Shown here in pieces: positions 44,056-53,429 of a stretch of DNA of 64,000 nt. Source of the stretch: Coraliomargarita sp965656715 (GTDB lineage: Bacteria; Verrucomicrobiota; Verrucomicrobiia; Opitutales; Coraliomargaritaceae); NCBI GenBank assembly GCA_965656715.1, contig CBFHLR010000012.1, positions 23,125 to 87,124 on the forward strand, given 5' to 3'. A program made the position numbers and the translations under genes. Each line of letters opens with the position of its first letter. Position 1 is the first letter of the stretch. The notes under the pieces were generated by a model, which worked only from the letters and a program-made list of their open reading frames with translations, was not told where the DNA came from and did no database searches.

Positions 44056-46020
44056 ATGAAATGGACGCTGCCTATTGTTACCTTGTTGTGTGGTTTGGTT
44101 GGAGGCTGGCTATTGTCCGGCGCTTCGAGTGGGGGATCTGCTGAATTTCAGTCTTACAGTGCCGCGGAGCAGGGCGTGGCGAAGTCTACGGTGCAGGCTG
44201 GTGCAGGTGGCGCAGACGGAGTTGTTGAGGCAGAAGGGGCTTTCACCGGTAGTCAGATTGCCGGTGGGATTGAAGATGAGTGGCTGGAGTCCTTGGCGGA
44301 TATGGATGACTTTGAGCGGATTGGAGCGATTCATTCTCGTGTCAAAAATTTGCAGGCGGATCAGTTTGAGCAGCTATTGGAGGGGCTTGATTTGATTTCG
44401 AATACGTATGGCTGGCAGTTGCGTTCGATGATTGGCTCGCGCTGGGCAGAGCTAGATCCGCAGGGCTTGCTTGCCTATATCGATACGCAGACGACTCAGA
44501 AGCAATGGGGCTGGTCGAATGCTCTATTTAGCTCGTGGGGGCGTTCGGATCCAGCGGCCGCGATGGCTGCGGCCAAGGGTCTGGCTAGTCGGAACCTTCA
44601 AATGAATGCCATCAGGGCGATTGCCCAGGCGATGGCGCAAGAGGATCCGCGTGGTGCGATCGAGTTGCTTGCCGGTGGGGGCGTAAATTTGCAGCCTCAT
44701 TCATGGGCACTGCGCAATGTATATGAGAGCTGGGCCCGACAGGATCCGGCGCAGGCTCGACAGGCGGCTTTGGCTCTCGAAGATGGAGTGCACAAAACTC
44801 AGGCGCTTGCCGGTGTGATGAGTGAGTGGATGGCAGAGGATCCAATCCGAGCTCTGGAGTGGTTGGACTCGTTGCCGATTGACGGGGCTGTCCATCAGTC
44901 GCAGCGGCAGATTTTCCAGGAATTGTTGAATCGTGATTTTGAGGTGGCACGGTCGTATGTGGAGGGAAAGACGAACCCGCTGGAGCGTCGCAAGGTGTTG
45001 GAGGGGCTTTATTTTCATAACCTTGCGTGGCAAAAAGAGCCCGCTGAGATGCGTGAGATCTATGATTGGTTGGGGATGGTCGCGACGGGACAGATGTATG
45101 ACAACAAGGTGTCGGACTTTGTGCGCTCACTGGCCTCGGTGGATCCGGAAGGAACTCGTGAGTTCGCAATGTCTTTGCCGGATGGTAATGCGCGTCTGAA
45201 TGCTTTGAGAGCGTTTGCAGGTGAGCTCGCAAGGGTTGATCCGGAGGGCGCCATTGCATTTGCGCAGAGCCTCGAATATGCGGATGAACGGCAGCGTGTG
45301 TTGTCGTCAATCAGCTGGCAGTTGACGAATGCGAGTGTGGTCGATGCGGCACGTTTGGTCGCGATGAGTGCGGATCCTGAGGTGCAGCAACGGCTAGTCG
45401 GTCGGATTGGGGATCAATGGTCGCAATTTGATCTCGTGACATCGTTGGACTGGGCTCGTGGTCTGTCGGATGAGGATGCGCGGATTACTGCGACGCAGGC
45501 GGTGCTCAAGAATTGGGCTCAGGCGGATACGGATGCTGCGTTTGCATATATCAGTCAGGTGACGGATGATGAGAGCCGCCAGGCGGGCATCTACCAGTCG
45601 ATCTTTGGAGAGTGGGCGCGTGAGGATCCTGAGGCCGCTGTGGTTGCGCTGGATCGCTTGCCCGAGGGAGAGGCCTTTGATGCGTCGAAGAGCAATATTT
45701 ATCGCTCGGTCGCAAATACTTATGTGAGCCACGATCCGATGGCAGCGTCTGAGTGGATCGCTACCTTGGATTCGGGGCCTGCGCGGGATCAATCAGTGCA
45801 GACCCTAGTAAATTCTATTTCGCGCAGTGATCCCGAGGCAGGCTTTATTTGGGCGGCCACGGTCGAGGATTTAAAAATACGTAAGAATAGTCTGAATCAG
45901 AGCGTGAGGGAGTGGGCTAAGTTGGATCCCGATGCGGCGGATCGGGCGATCTCTGATGCCGAGTTCCCAGCTGCTGAAAAGGAGCAGCTCTTTAAGCTTG
46001 TTGAGCGGCAGCGCCAGTAG
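44056..46020 (+). CDS. exported/anchored protein of W..xDP helical repeats
   Basis: This 654-residue protein has an N-terminal hydrophobic anchor (1-22). After that come about fourteen degenerate repeats of 30-40 residues centred on a motif like W-x(2-3)-DP-x-A-A. Examples are WGRSDPAAAMAAA, MAQEDPRGAIELLA, WARQDPAQARQAA, WMAEDPIRALEWLD, WAREDPEAAVVALD and WAKLDPDAADRAI. The repeats are helical and probably stack as a solenoid, like HEAT or Sel1 repeats. Similar proteins are frequent in Verrucomicrobiota. Binding partners are unknown. Confidence 0.75.
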   Translation: MKWTLPIVTLLCGLVGGWLLSGASSGGSAEFQSYSAAEQGVAKSTVQAGAGGADGVVEAEGAFTGSQIAGGIEDEWLESLADMDDFERIGAIHSRVKNLQADQFEQLLEGLDLISNTYGWQLRSMIGSRWAELDPQGLLAYIDTQTTQKQWGWSNALFSSWGRSDPAAAMAAAKGLASRNLQMNAIRAIAQAMAQEDPRGAIELLAGGGVNLQPHSWALRNVYESWARQDPAQARQAALALEDGVHKTQALAGVMSEWMAEDPIRALEWLDSLPIDGAVHQSQRQIFQELLNRDFEVARSYVEGKTNPLERRKVLEGLYFHNLAWQKEPAEMREIYDWLGMVATGQMYDNKVSDFVRSLASVDPEGTREFAMSLPDGNARLNALRAFAGELARVDPEGAIAFAQSLEYADERQRVLSSISWQLTNASVVDAARLVAMSADPEVQQRLVGRIGDQWSQFDLVTSLDWARGLSDEDARITATQAVLKNWAQADTDAAFAYISQVTDDESRQAGIYQSIFGEWAREDPEAAVVALDRLPEGEAFDASKSNIYRSVANTYVSHDPMAASEWIATLDSGPARDQSVQTLVNSISRSDPEAGFIWAATVEDLKIRKNSLNQSVREWAKLDPDAADRAISDAEFPAAEKEQLFKLVERQRQ

Positions 46021-46096
46021 TCTGTGTGATTCTTAATAATGGTGCGTGACAGTTTGCGGCCGCCGGATTAGTCAAAGTGCGAGTTTTTTTTTGAGT

Positions 46097-47020
46097 ATGG
46101 AGTGGTATTACGAAAACAATGGTGCGCAGGCGGGGCCGATTTCTGAGGCAGAGTTGAAGGGCTTGTTTGCGGAGGGTCGAATTACGCCGGATGCGCTGGT
46201 ATGGCGGCAGGGCATGGATGATTGGGCGCCCTATGGGCGTGTATTTCCTGCGGCTGCAGTAGTGCCGAGTGATGTAGCGGGCACGCCTCCTGTCGGTAGC
46301 CCGAGGGCGGCGCGTGGCACTGGAGGGCAGGCTTCAAATCGCGAGTTGCGGGCTATCGCGCTGAATAGCCTCGGGGGCAATTGGGGCTCGGGTATTGCGG
46401 TGCTATTGATCAATGGGATTATTGTGAACGGTGCGCCGCAGATCCTTCCCTTGCTTGGGATTCTGATTCAATGGGTTCTTAGTGGGCCGATGAACTTTGG
46501 TGTGAATGCATACTTTTTGAATCTGGTTCGTGGTGAGCCAGCTGAAGTAAGCGATCTGTTTTCGGGCTTTCAGCAATTCGGCAAATTGCTGGGGATTTTC
46601 TTGTTGGTCCTTGTGATTGTTTACTTCGGTGCGCTCGTTGCTGCGATTCCTGGAGGCATCATGCTCGGCGTCTTGGGCGCCTCTGATTCAGGCGTGCCTT
46701 TGGAGCAGCATCCGCTCTTCGTTGTTGCGCTGCTGCTTGCTCTGATACCGCTGGGTATTGTGACGACTTATCTCGGGCTTAAGTATTCGCTGGTATACTT
46801 TATTGTTAAGGATGAGCCGGAGTTGGGCGTGATGGATGTGCTGAGGCGTAGCGGGCAGTTGATGGCGGGGCGCAAGTGGAAGCTATTCTGGTTGTATCTC
46901 AGCTTCATTGGTTGGCACGTGCTTGGCTTGCTTGCCTTTTTTATCGGCCTGCTTTGGTCCTTTACCTACATGACTGCCGCCTTTGCGGCATTCTACGACG
47001 ATCTGGGCGACGAGGCCTAG
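46097..47020 (+). CDS. GYF_2-domain integral membrane protein
   Basis: From the ATG at 46097 the protein has 307 residues. The N-terminus is a GYF_2 domain (about 1-50: MEWYYENNGAQAGPISEAEL, VWRQGMDDWAPY), a small peptide-binding module. After a linker come five to six membrane helices (about 110-300) resembling DUF975-type membrane proteins (LGLKYSLVYFIVKDEPELG, WLYLSFIGWHVLGLLAFFI). An upstream ATG at 46046 adds a poor N-terminus. Function unknown. Confidence 0.75.
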   Translation: MEWYYENNGAQAGPISEAELKGLFAEGRITPDALVWRQGMDDWAPYGRVFPAAAVVPSDVAGTPPVGSPRAARGTGGQASNRELRAIALNSLGGNWGSGIAVLLINGIIVNGAPQILPLLGILIQWVLSGPMNFGVNAYFLNLVRGEPAEVSDLFSGFQQFGKLLGIFLLVLVIVYFGALVAAIPGGIMLGVLGASDSGVPLEQHPLFVVALLLALIPLGIVTTYLGLKYSLVYFIVKDEPELGVMDVLRRSGQLMAGRKWKLFWLYLSFIGWHVLGLLAFFIGLLWSFTYMTAAFAAFYDDLGDEA

Positions 47021-47183
47021 TTGTTTGGCATTCTGCTATGCGAGATCTCCGGTCGCAATAAACGCGCTCCTCGGGGATGAGAAACGCGTCATTGGGGTGG
47101 ACCGGGGGATGATGACCGATCCAAAACTAAGAAGTCGTTAATACAGACTATTAGTTGCCCAAAAGGTTCCGTGTTTTGGATAC

Positions 47184-47211
47184 GAAAACGCCCCGAATGT
47201 CGGGGCGTTTG
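47184..47211 (-). terminator. hairpin terminator
   Basis: A perfect 11-bp stem AAACGCCCCGA/TCGGGGCGTTT with a 3-base loop. The T run is short on both strands; the position favours the minus-strand gene ending at 47231, but it could serve the plus-strand gene too. Confidence 0.7.
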
Positions 47212-47230
47212 AAGGGGAATCTGTGGGCGC

Positions 47231-47614
47231 TTAAAGTTGTGTGCTTGGCGTCATTAGATCTGCCGGTAGGGCTGTGTCTATTCGCAGCGAGCCGATTCCC
47301 GGTTCCAGTTCGATTGGGACGGGTGCCAATTCGATTGTGGGGGTGTTGGCTGCTAGCTCTGGAGTTTGGACCTCTTCGTCGATGATGGTTTCGGGGCCAA
47401 AGACAAACTCAATGACTTCGGGGGCTTTGGGGAGACGTAGCTCGATCACTGGGCTGCTGGTCTCTGCCTCCAATGGCATCGGAGGGAGCTCCTGTTCGCT
47501 GGCGACTTGAGTCATCGGCAGAGTTACGAATACCGCTCCGGTGGTTGCGATGCCGAGTCCGAGGCTGAGTAGGTGGAGTCCTTTGAGTTTTGGGGTGATG
47601 GCTTCTTGAATCAT
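47231..47614 (-). CDS. small hypothetical anchored protein
   Basis: Taking the ATG at 47614 gives 127 residues: a short basic start (MIQEAITPKLKG), one hydrophobic segment (about 13-35) and a Pro/Glu-rich periplasmic tail with repeated PxI/VEL words (PIELEPGIG). An earlier ATG at 47632 or 47722 would place the palindrome at 47622-47641 inside the gene; I prefer the later start. No enzyme motif is seen. The proline-rich tail after a membrane helix recalls TonB-like linkers without the TonB domain. Confidence 0.5.
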   Translation of the reverse strand: MIQEAITPKLKGLHLLSLGLGIATTGAVFVTLPMTQVASEQELPPMPLEAETSSPVIELRLPKAPEVIEFVFGPETIIDEEVQTPELAANTPTIELAPVPIELEPGIGSLRIDTALPADLMTPSTQL

Positions 47615-47621
47615 GACATGT

Positions 47622-47641
47622 ATGTTACGCATACGTAACAT
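47622..47641. promoter_or_regulatory. palindromic operator candidate
   Basis: ATGTTACG-CATA-CGTAACAT is a perfect 8+8 palindrome around a 4-base centre, just upstream of the small anchored-protein gene (start 47614). A TGTTACGG word recurs at 47697 and GTTACGG at 47833. The regulator is unknown. Confidence 0.45.
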
Positions 47642-47726
47642 TGTGTGATTTTTGCGGGATTCAAGGAGTATATTGTAACAAATTAGGTCTTCAAATGTTA
47701 CGGATATTATGTGTCTTGGCATAGAA

Positions 47727-47758
47727 AAGCCTCACCTATATTTGCTTGGTGAGGCTTG
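47727..47758 (-). terminator. rho-independent terminator of the gspB-gspA pair
   Basis: On the minus strand a perfect 10-bp stem AAGCCTCACC/GGTGAGGCTT is followed by TTCT. It lies 110 bases after the stop at 47869. Confidence 0.8.
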
Positions 47759-47868
47759 GAGGTCTTTATTTATATGGATCGAGGCTGCTTTGGAGGGCTG
47801 GTGTGGGGTTTGGCGCAGTTGCTTTGATTTGTGTTACGGTGGCGTTACTTAAGCTTGGGTTATGCAGC

Positions 47869-48516
47869 CTATAAGCGCTTGAGGTATTTCATATCGTTCT
47901 GGTCGATGAAGAGCACGCGTTTCTCTTGGATGATGTAAACTTTCAGCCCAAGGTTGTAGTTGACGGTGTCGCCGACGCCGTAGGCATCTTGGTTGAGGAG
48001 GACTTTGCTCTCGGTGCCGGAGAGGCGCACGCCGGAAATGGTGACTTTGCTCAGCCAATCGATGATCTTTGGGTTGGGCTTTGCTGCTGCCTTGCGTGCG
48101 GCTTCTTCCGCCGCGGCTTTTTGGGCGGCTGCTGCGGCGAGTTCAGCTTCACGTTGACGTTCGGCTTCTGCTTCGGCGGCTTCGCGGGCGCGCTGTAGTT
48201 CGGCGAGCACTTCGGGGGAGCTTTCTTGGGTGGTTGGTGCTGGGGTCGGAATGGCTGCTGGTGTCGGAGTTTGGATGCTCGGCTGTGTTGCGAGTTCGGG
48301 TAGTGGGGCAGGCTCGTCCTTGAGGAGCATGACGGCCAGCACGGCGATGAGCCCGAGCATGACCGCGAATGCCGCTACCAGCACTGGGGTGAGGTTGGGG
48401 CCGCCCTTTTCAGCTGCAGGGGTTGAGATGGTGTTACTGCCAGACAGTGAGGGTGCTTGGGGTGAGCTGCTGCGGTCGTTCTGGGCTTTTTTGAGAGCTT
48501 GGTTGATCAGACTCAT
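47869..48516 (-). CDS. GspB-like secretion-associated protein
   Basis: The 215-residue protein begins MSLINQALKKAQNDR, the recurrent N-terminus of GspB/ExeB-type proteins. It continues with one membrane helix (about 44-65), a Pro/Thr linker, a charged Ala/Glu-rich helix (about 100-145) and a small C-terminal beta domain (about 150-215, VTISGVRLSGTESKVLLN). GspB works with the ATPase GspA to place the type II secretin in the outer membrane. The gspA-like gene lies 6 bases upstream in the same operon. Confidence 0.82.
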   Translation of the reverse strand: MSLINQALKKAQNDRSSSPQAPSLSGSNTISTPAAEKGGPNLTPVLVAAFAVMLGLIAVLAVMLLKDEPAPLPELATQPSIQTPTPAAIPTPAPTTQESSPEVLAELQRAREAAEAEAERQREAELAAAAAQKAAAEEAARKAAAKPNPKIIDWLSKVTISGVRLSGTESKVLLNQDAYGVGDTVNYNLGLKVYIIQEKRVLFIDQNDMKYLKRL

Positions 48517-48522
48517 GGAAAA

Positions 48523-49344
48523 TTAAGCTTTGTGTAGGCGGTTGATGTCTTTGAGGGCTTTGCGGACGTCCCACCAGGTGACTTCGTCGCCATTGCGGAT
48601 GAAGGAGGAGAGTAAGGCTTTGTCGCAGATGTTGTTAATCATGCGCGGGATGCCGAGGCTGTCGCGGGCGATGCGTTTGACAGCGCGCGGGGTAAACTGG
48701 ATGCGGCCGCTGCTGCCGGCGAGGGTCAGGCGGTGTTGTATGTAGAGTTGTATTTCTTCGGCGTTGAGGGGCTGGAGGTCGTAGTGAACGAGGATGCGTT
48801 GGCGGAGTTGGCGCAGGCGCTCTTCCTTGAGTTTGATGCTGAGCTCCGGTTGCCCCATGAGGATGATCTGGAGCAGCTTTTGATCATAGGTTTCGAGGTT
48901 GGAGAGCATGCGGAGCATCTCCATGACCTCGAAGGACAAGTTTTGGGCTTCGTCGATAATGACGACGATCTCGCGGCCTGCATCGATGCGCTCGAGCAGC
49001 AGGTCGTTCATTTTGTCGAGCAGATCGTTTTTAGACCGCGCTTTGACCTCCTCGCCGAGCTCTTTCATGATGCCGCGCAGGAGCTGAGTCTCGGATACGC
49101 GTGGGTTGAGGAGTAGGGCGGTGTCGATGTTGTCGTGTTCGTCGAGTTCCTCGAGGAGTTTACGACAGAGGGTGGTCTTACCGCAGCCGACTTCGCCGGT
49201 GAGCACAATGAAGCCTTTCTTATCCTGAATGCCGTAACGTAGGTGTTGCAGGGCTTCTTCGTGGGTGGGGCTGAGGAAGAGGAAGCGTGGGTTCGGCGTG
49301 ACGTGGAAGGGCATTTCCGAGAATCCGAAGTAGTCTTGATACAT
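48523..49344 (-). CDS. GspA/ExeA-like AAA ATPase
   Basis: This 273-residue ATPase starts MYQDYFGFSEMPFHVTPNPR, the typical ExeA/GspA start. It has Walker A GEVGCGKTT (about 50-58), Walker B VVIIDEAQNL, sensor and arginine motifs (LRQRILVHYDL) and a C-terminal helical domain (IPRMINNICDKALL). It lacks the C-terminal membrane and peptidoglycan-binding part found in Aeromonas ExeA, so it is the short form. Pairing with the GspB-like gene (6-base gap) supports a role in secretin assembly or another envelope machine. Confidence 0.9.
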   Translation of the reverse strand: MYQDYFGFSEMPFHVTPNPRFLFLSPTHEEALQHLRYGIQDKKGFIVLTGEVGCGKTTLCRKLLEELDEHDNIDTALLLNPRVSETQLLRGIMKELGEEVKARSKNDLLDKMNDLLLERIDAGREIVVIIDEAQNLSFEVMEMLRMLSNLETYDQKLLQIILMGQPELSIKLKEERLRQLRQRILVHYDLQPLNAEEIQLYIQHRLTLAGSSGRIQFTPRAVKRIARDSLGIPRMINNICDKALLSSFIRNGDEVTWWDVRKALKDINRLHKA

Positions 49345-49421
49345 GGCGTGACGGAATCTTCTGAGCTTAGTGGGAGATTACCCTTTTCAACTGTGCGGAA
49401 ATCGCTTCTCCTTCGCTGCAG

Positions 49422-49727
49422 ATGCCGAAGGATTCTGCACAGAAAAAAGAGCGCGTGCTCCTGCTAATGATGCTGGGGGTGTTGATTGTGTTGGTCGTGT
49501 TTTTTAGCAGTCTCATTTTGCAGACGCATCGTGAATACAAGCACTTTAAGGAACGGGAAGCTAGGATTGAGGCCAAGCTCACTCAAGCCCGAAAAGAATT
49601 CGAGCAGAAAGAGGCCTATCTCGCCAGTATGTTGGAGGATCCTGAGTTTCTAGAGCGTGTCGCGCGCGAGCGGCTTGGCTACTCACGTCCGGATGAAATG
49701 TTATTTCGCTTCGACGACGAACCCTGA
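49422..49727 (+). CDS. FtsB/DivIC-like septum formation initiator
   Basis: The 101-residue bitopic protein has one membrane helix (about 12-33), a coiled coil (about 37-70, REYKHFKEREARIEAKLTQA) and the conserved FtsB/DivIC tail EDPEFLERVARERLGYSRPDE. It would act in the divisome with FtsL and FtsQ. It is divergent from the gspA-like gene. Length agrees with the family. Confidence 0.9.
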   Translation: MPKDSAQKKERVLLLMMLGVLIVLVVFFSSLILQTHREYKHFKEREARIEAKLTQARKEFEQKEAYLASMLEDPEFLERVARERLGYSRPDEMLFRFDDEP

Positions 49728-49836
49728 TTTTAATCTGAGGGATATTCCTCGGGTGCGTTTAACTAGGATTTTACGTGTTCGGGCGTTCGGGGTTTGCTTT
49801 TTCTGAGTCGGCGACTAGGCAAGGTGGCTCCTAATT

Positions 49837-51273
49837 ATGAAGACTGCAGCAGATTCCCTAATTTCGAGTTTTGAGCAGGCCGGTCAGGGCCAAGTGTTTC
49901 GCTACTTTGCGGAACTGAGTGATGATTCGAAGGCGAAGCTAATCGCTCAAGCTGAGACAATTGATCTGGCAGAGATCAATGCGCTCGTTGAGGAGCATGT
50001 CAAAGGTGAGCATCACAGTGGTGTGAGTCTCGATGGCTTGGAGCCCGCTCCGTTTGTGCCGCTTCCGGAAAACGGTGGCGATGCGGCGCAATGGTCTGCG
50101 GCGACTGAGGCGGGTGAAGCAGCCATTCGCGCGGGCCGAGTGGCGGCATTTTGTGTGGCTGGTGGTCAAGGCACACGTCTCGGTTACGACGGCCCGAAGG
50201 GTACGTATCCGGTGACACCGCTCACACAGAAGACGCTCTTTCAGGTGTTTGCAGAAAAGATTGGCCGCAGCAGCGCGCGTTACGGCACCACGATCCACTG
50301 GTTCATTTTGACCAGCGAGATTAACAATGCGGCGACCGTTGCTGCGTTCGAGGAAAGCAATTACTTTGGCCTACCTAAGGAGAGTGTGCATTTTATCGTG
50401 CAGGGTTTGATCGCTGCGGTCGATAATGACGGTAAGATCCTGCTTTCGGATAAGGATTTGGTGGCTCGCACTCCAGACGGTCATGGCGGTTCCTTGCGCG
50501 CGCTGGTGCGCAGTGGTGCAGTGGCGAAGATGGAGGAGCTCGGTGTCGATTGCGTGAGCTACTTCCAGGTGGACAATCCATTGATCCGTATCATCGACCC
50601 AGCCTTCATTGGTTTCCATGTGCAGGGCAAGTCCGAGCTGTCTTCAAAAATGATTCCGAAGGCTTATCCGCTTGAGAAGGTTGGCCACTTCTGTGCGCAG
50701 GATGGGCGTAATGTGGTGGTCGAATACAGCGACATGCCCAACGAGATGCAGGAGCAGACCAATGACGACGGTAGTCTGCGCTTCATTGCGGGTAGTGTGG
50801 CGATCCACGTCTTTGATCGTGCGTTTATCGCACGTGCAGGTGGCGACTCGGCGGATGTGAAGCTGCCCTTCCATCGTGCGAATAAGAAGATCCCATATGT
50901 GGCTGAGGATGGCTCCGTGGTGAAGCCAGAGGCTGCGAATGGTGTGAAGTTTGAAATGTTCGTTTTCGACGCACTGCCGTTGGCGAAGAATCCAGTCATC
51001 ATTGAGTCCGCTCGTGAAGACGACTTTAGCCCGGTGAAGAACGCGGAGGGCGTTGACTCGCCAAAGTCTTGTGCCGAAGACCAGCTCCGCATGTTCGCCC
51101 GCTGGTTGAACGCTGCAGGCGAGAGCATTGAAACCGATGAGACGGGCCTGCCGTCCATCCAATTTGAAATTAGCCACCTGTTTGCAGCCGATGAAGCGGA
51201 CTTCGTCGCTCAATGGGGTGCACTTGACAAGAAGCCTGAAATCGCTGAAGGCCTAATTATCGGTGAAGGCTGA
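49837..51273 (+). CDS. UDP-sugar pyrophosphorylase (UAP1/UDPGP type)
   Basis: The 478-residue enzyme resembles eukaryote-type UDP-N-acetylglucosamine pyrophosphorylases. The nucleotide-binding loop VAGGQGTRLGYDGPKGTYPV comes first, then FILTSEINNAATVAAFEES, TPDGHGGSLRALVRSG, FQVDNPL and PFHRANKKIPY. It makes UDP-GlcNAc (or UDP-glucose) from UTP and the sugar-1-phosphate. The following gene, 39 bases later, encodes a phosphohexomutase that supplies sugar-1-phosphate, so the pair makes a logical pathway. Substrate preference is not certain. Confidence 0.9.
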   Translation: MKTAADSLISSFEQAGQGQVFRYFAELSDDSKAKLIAQAETIDLAEINALVEEHVKGEHHSGVSLDGLEPAPFVPLPENGGDAAQWSAATEAGEAAIRAGRVAAFCVAGGQGTRLGYDGPKGTYPVTPLTQKTLFQVFAEKIGRSSARYGTTIHWFILTSEINNAATVAAFEESNYFGLPKESVHFIVQGLIAAVDNDGKILLSDKDLVARTPDGHGGSLRALVRSGAVAKMEELGVDCVSYFQVDNPLIRIIDPAFIGFHVQGKSELSSKMIPKAYPLEKVGHFCAQDGRNVVVEYSDMPNEMQEQTNDDGSLRFIAGSVAIHVFDRAFIARAGGDSADVKLPFHRANKKIPYVAEDGSVVKPEAANGVKFEMFVFDALPLAKNPVIIESAREDDFSPVKNAEGVDSPKSCAEDQLRMFARWLNAAGESIETDETGLPSIQFEISHLFAADEADFVAQWGALDKKPEIAEGLIIGEG

Positions 51274-51312
51274 GACTTGAAACCTGAAACTCGAAAGAAT
51301 TACTTCTGACAA

Positions 51313-53283
51313 ATGAGCACAATTATCGAACAAATCGAAGCCGCTGGCAAAGACGGTTCCCTACTAGAAAGCACGGTTGCCAACCTGAAGGTATGGGCAA
51401 ACGCCGACTTCCTTCCTCAGTGGACTGGGCAGAGCATTGCTGAGCTGGTTGAGCAGGGTGCATGGGAAGAGTTGAATGACCGTTTCTATCAGAATCTGGC
51501 ATTTGGCACTGGTGGCATGCGTGGCCGCACGATTGGACGTGTTTCCAGCTCGGTCGAAGCCGGCGACCTTGAGGCGCAAAGCGGTTCTCCGGCGCATGCT
51601 GCGGTGGGCACCAATGTGCTCAACGACTTCAACATTGTTCGCGCGACGATCGGTCTGTATCGCTATGTGAAGGCATACCTTGATGCGGAAGGGCGCAATG
51701 ATCTGCCACGCTTTGTGATTGCACACGACGTGCGTCACTTCTCACGCCACTTCTGTGAACTGGCTGCATCCACTTGGACGCAGCTCGGTGGTCAGGCGAT
51801 CATCTTTGAGGGCCCACGCTCCACGCCGCAGCTGAGCTTTGCGGTGCGTCAGGCCAAGGCAACCTGTGGTGCAGTTATCACTGCCAGCCACAACCCGCCG
51901 CATGACAATGGCTTCAAGGTTTACTTTGAGGATGGCGCTCAAGTGGTTTCGCCGCACGCTGAGACGATCGTTGCCGAAGTGAATAAGGTTGGTCTCGAAG
52001 AGCTTCCGGCATTTCTTGACGTGAAGCTCGATGGAGTTGTCACGCTGGGTGAAGAAGCCGACGAAGCCTACCTGAGCTTGCTTGACGAAATGGTTCTCGA
52101 TCGTGAAGTCATGGAAGAGCAAAAGGCCAAGGTGGTCTTCACGCCAATCCATGGCACCGGCGCGATCAGCAGCTTGCCAGCGCTCAAGAAGCTGGGTCTC
52201 GATGTGATCGAAGTGGATGAGCAAATGGTGCAAGACTCTCGCTTTCCAACGGTGAAGTCGCCAAACCCGGAAAATGCCGAGGCGCTTGCGATGGGTATCG
52301 CGAAGGCGAATGAAACCGGTGCGGACGTGGTGATTGCTACAGACCCGGACGCCGACCGTATGGGCGTTGCGGTTCGCAATGCGGATGGCGAGATGGTGCT
52401 CCTGACGGGTAACCAAATCGGCACGCTGCTCGCCGAGTATCGTATCTCCACGCTGAAGGATGCAGATATCCTTCCAGAAGAGGGTAGTGAGAATGCCTGC
52501 TTAATTAAGACCTTCGTGACGAGCCCAATGCAGGAAGCTGTGGCGGACTGGCACGGTATCAAAACGATCAATACACTGACCGGCTTTAAGTGGATTGGTG
52601 AGAAACTTGCCGACTACCAGCAGCAGATGGAAGAGGCGCTCTTCGAGAAAGAGGGCATGGCGCTCGATTATGACGCGACCGACGTCTGGACGCGTGCAGA
52701 CCTGTTGCTCGAATACTCCACCTACTTCGTGTTTGGCGGTGAAGAGAGCTACGGTTATCTCGCGAGCGACACCGTTCGCGATAAGGATGCCAATGCGGCG
52801 GTCGTCATGTTCTGCGAACTTGCTGCATATCTGAAGTCTCAGGAAATGACCTTCACTGAAATGCTCGATTCCTTGTATTTACAACACGGATACTACGAGG
52901 AAAAGAACATCAACATCTACTACGAAGGTGCGGCTGGTAGTCAGAAGATTAAGAACATCCTGGCGTCCTATCGTGAGAACGCACCGAAGGCCTTTGGTGA
53001 TGTTGAAGTGACTGCTTTCAAGGACTTTGGTAAGGACGAAATCATCGATGCGGACGGTAAAAAGATTCCACCGCAGGATTTCTACTTCCTCGAGTTGAGC
53101 AACGGCTACAGCTTTGCGGTCCGTGGGTCCGGCACCGAACCGAAGATCAAGTTCTACGTCTTCGGGCGCAGCGACGTGACCGAGCCAGAAGAGCTGCCAG
53201 CAGTGAAGGCTGCGGGCGGTGAGGTGATGAACGCGATGCTTGAAGCAATCGAAGCGGATGCTCGCCAGCGTGCGGAAGCATAG
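51313..53283 (+). CDS. phosphoglucomutase/phosphomannomutase family enzyme
   Basis: The 656-residue enzyme has the alpha-D-phosphohexomutase signatures: the phosphoserine loop TASHNPPHDNGFKVYF, the metal-binding ATDPDADRMGVAV, the sugar-binding FGGEESYGYLA and the phosphate-binding RGSGTEPKIKFYV near the C-terminus. Length is like PgcA-type phosphoglucomutases. It interconverts hexose-6- and hexose-1-phosphates and probably feeds the pyrophosphorylase upstream. The leader before its ATG contains CTTGAAACCTGAAACTCG repeat words. Confidence 0.95.
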   Translation: MSTIIEQIEAAGKDGSLLESTVANLKVWANADFLPQWTGQSIAELVEQGAWEELNDRFYQNLAFGTGGMRGRTIGRVSSSVEAGDLEAQSGSPAHAAVGTNVLNDFNIVRATIGLYRYVKAYLDAEGRNDLPRFVIAHDVRHFSRHFCELAASTWTQLGGQAIIFEGPRSTPQLSFAVRQAKATCGAVITASHNPPHDNGFKVYFEDGAQVVSPHAETIVAEVNKVGLEELPAFLDVKLDGVVTLGEEADEAYLSLLDEMVLDREVMEEQKAKVVFTPIHGTGAISSLPALKKLGLDVIEVDEQMVQDSRFPTVKSPNPENAEALAMGIAKANETGADVVIATDPDADRMGVAVRNADGEMVLLTGNQIGTLLAEYRISTLKDADILPEEGSENACLIKTFVTSPMQEAVADWHGIKTINTLTGFKWIGEKLADYQQQMEEALFEKEGMALDYDATDVWTRADLLLEYSTYFVFGGEESYGYLASDTVRDKDANAAVVMFCELAAYLKSQEMTFTEMLDSLYLQHGYYEEKNINIYYEGAAGSQKIKNILASYRENAPKAFGDVEVTAFKDFGKDEIIDADGKKIPPQDFYFLELSNGYSFAVRGSGTEPKIKFYVFGRSDVTEPEELPAVKAAGGEVMNAMLEAIEADARQRAEA

Positions 53284-53303
53284 TTCGATTCATTTTAATG
53301 CAA

Positions 53304-53339
53304 AAGGCACCTCCGATAGTTCGGGGGTGCCTTTTTTTG
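53304..53339 (+). terminator. rho-independent terminator
   Basis: A 13-bp stem AAGGCACCTCCGA/TCGGGGGTGCCTT (one G-U) with a TAGT loop is followed by seven T. It ends the sugar-nucleotide pair. Confidence 0.95.
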
Positions 53340-53429
53340 TTTTAATTGAGGGAAGTGCGTGGGTGGTCTTATATCATTTTTAGTGAGGTTTGGCGTTTCA
53401 TTACCCCCGCCTCTCTGAGGGAGCCACGC

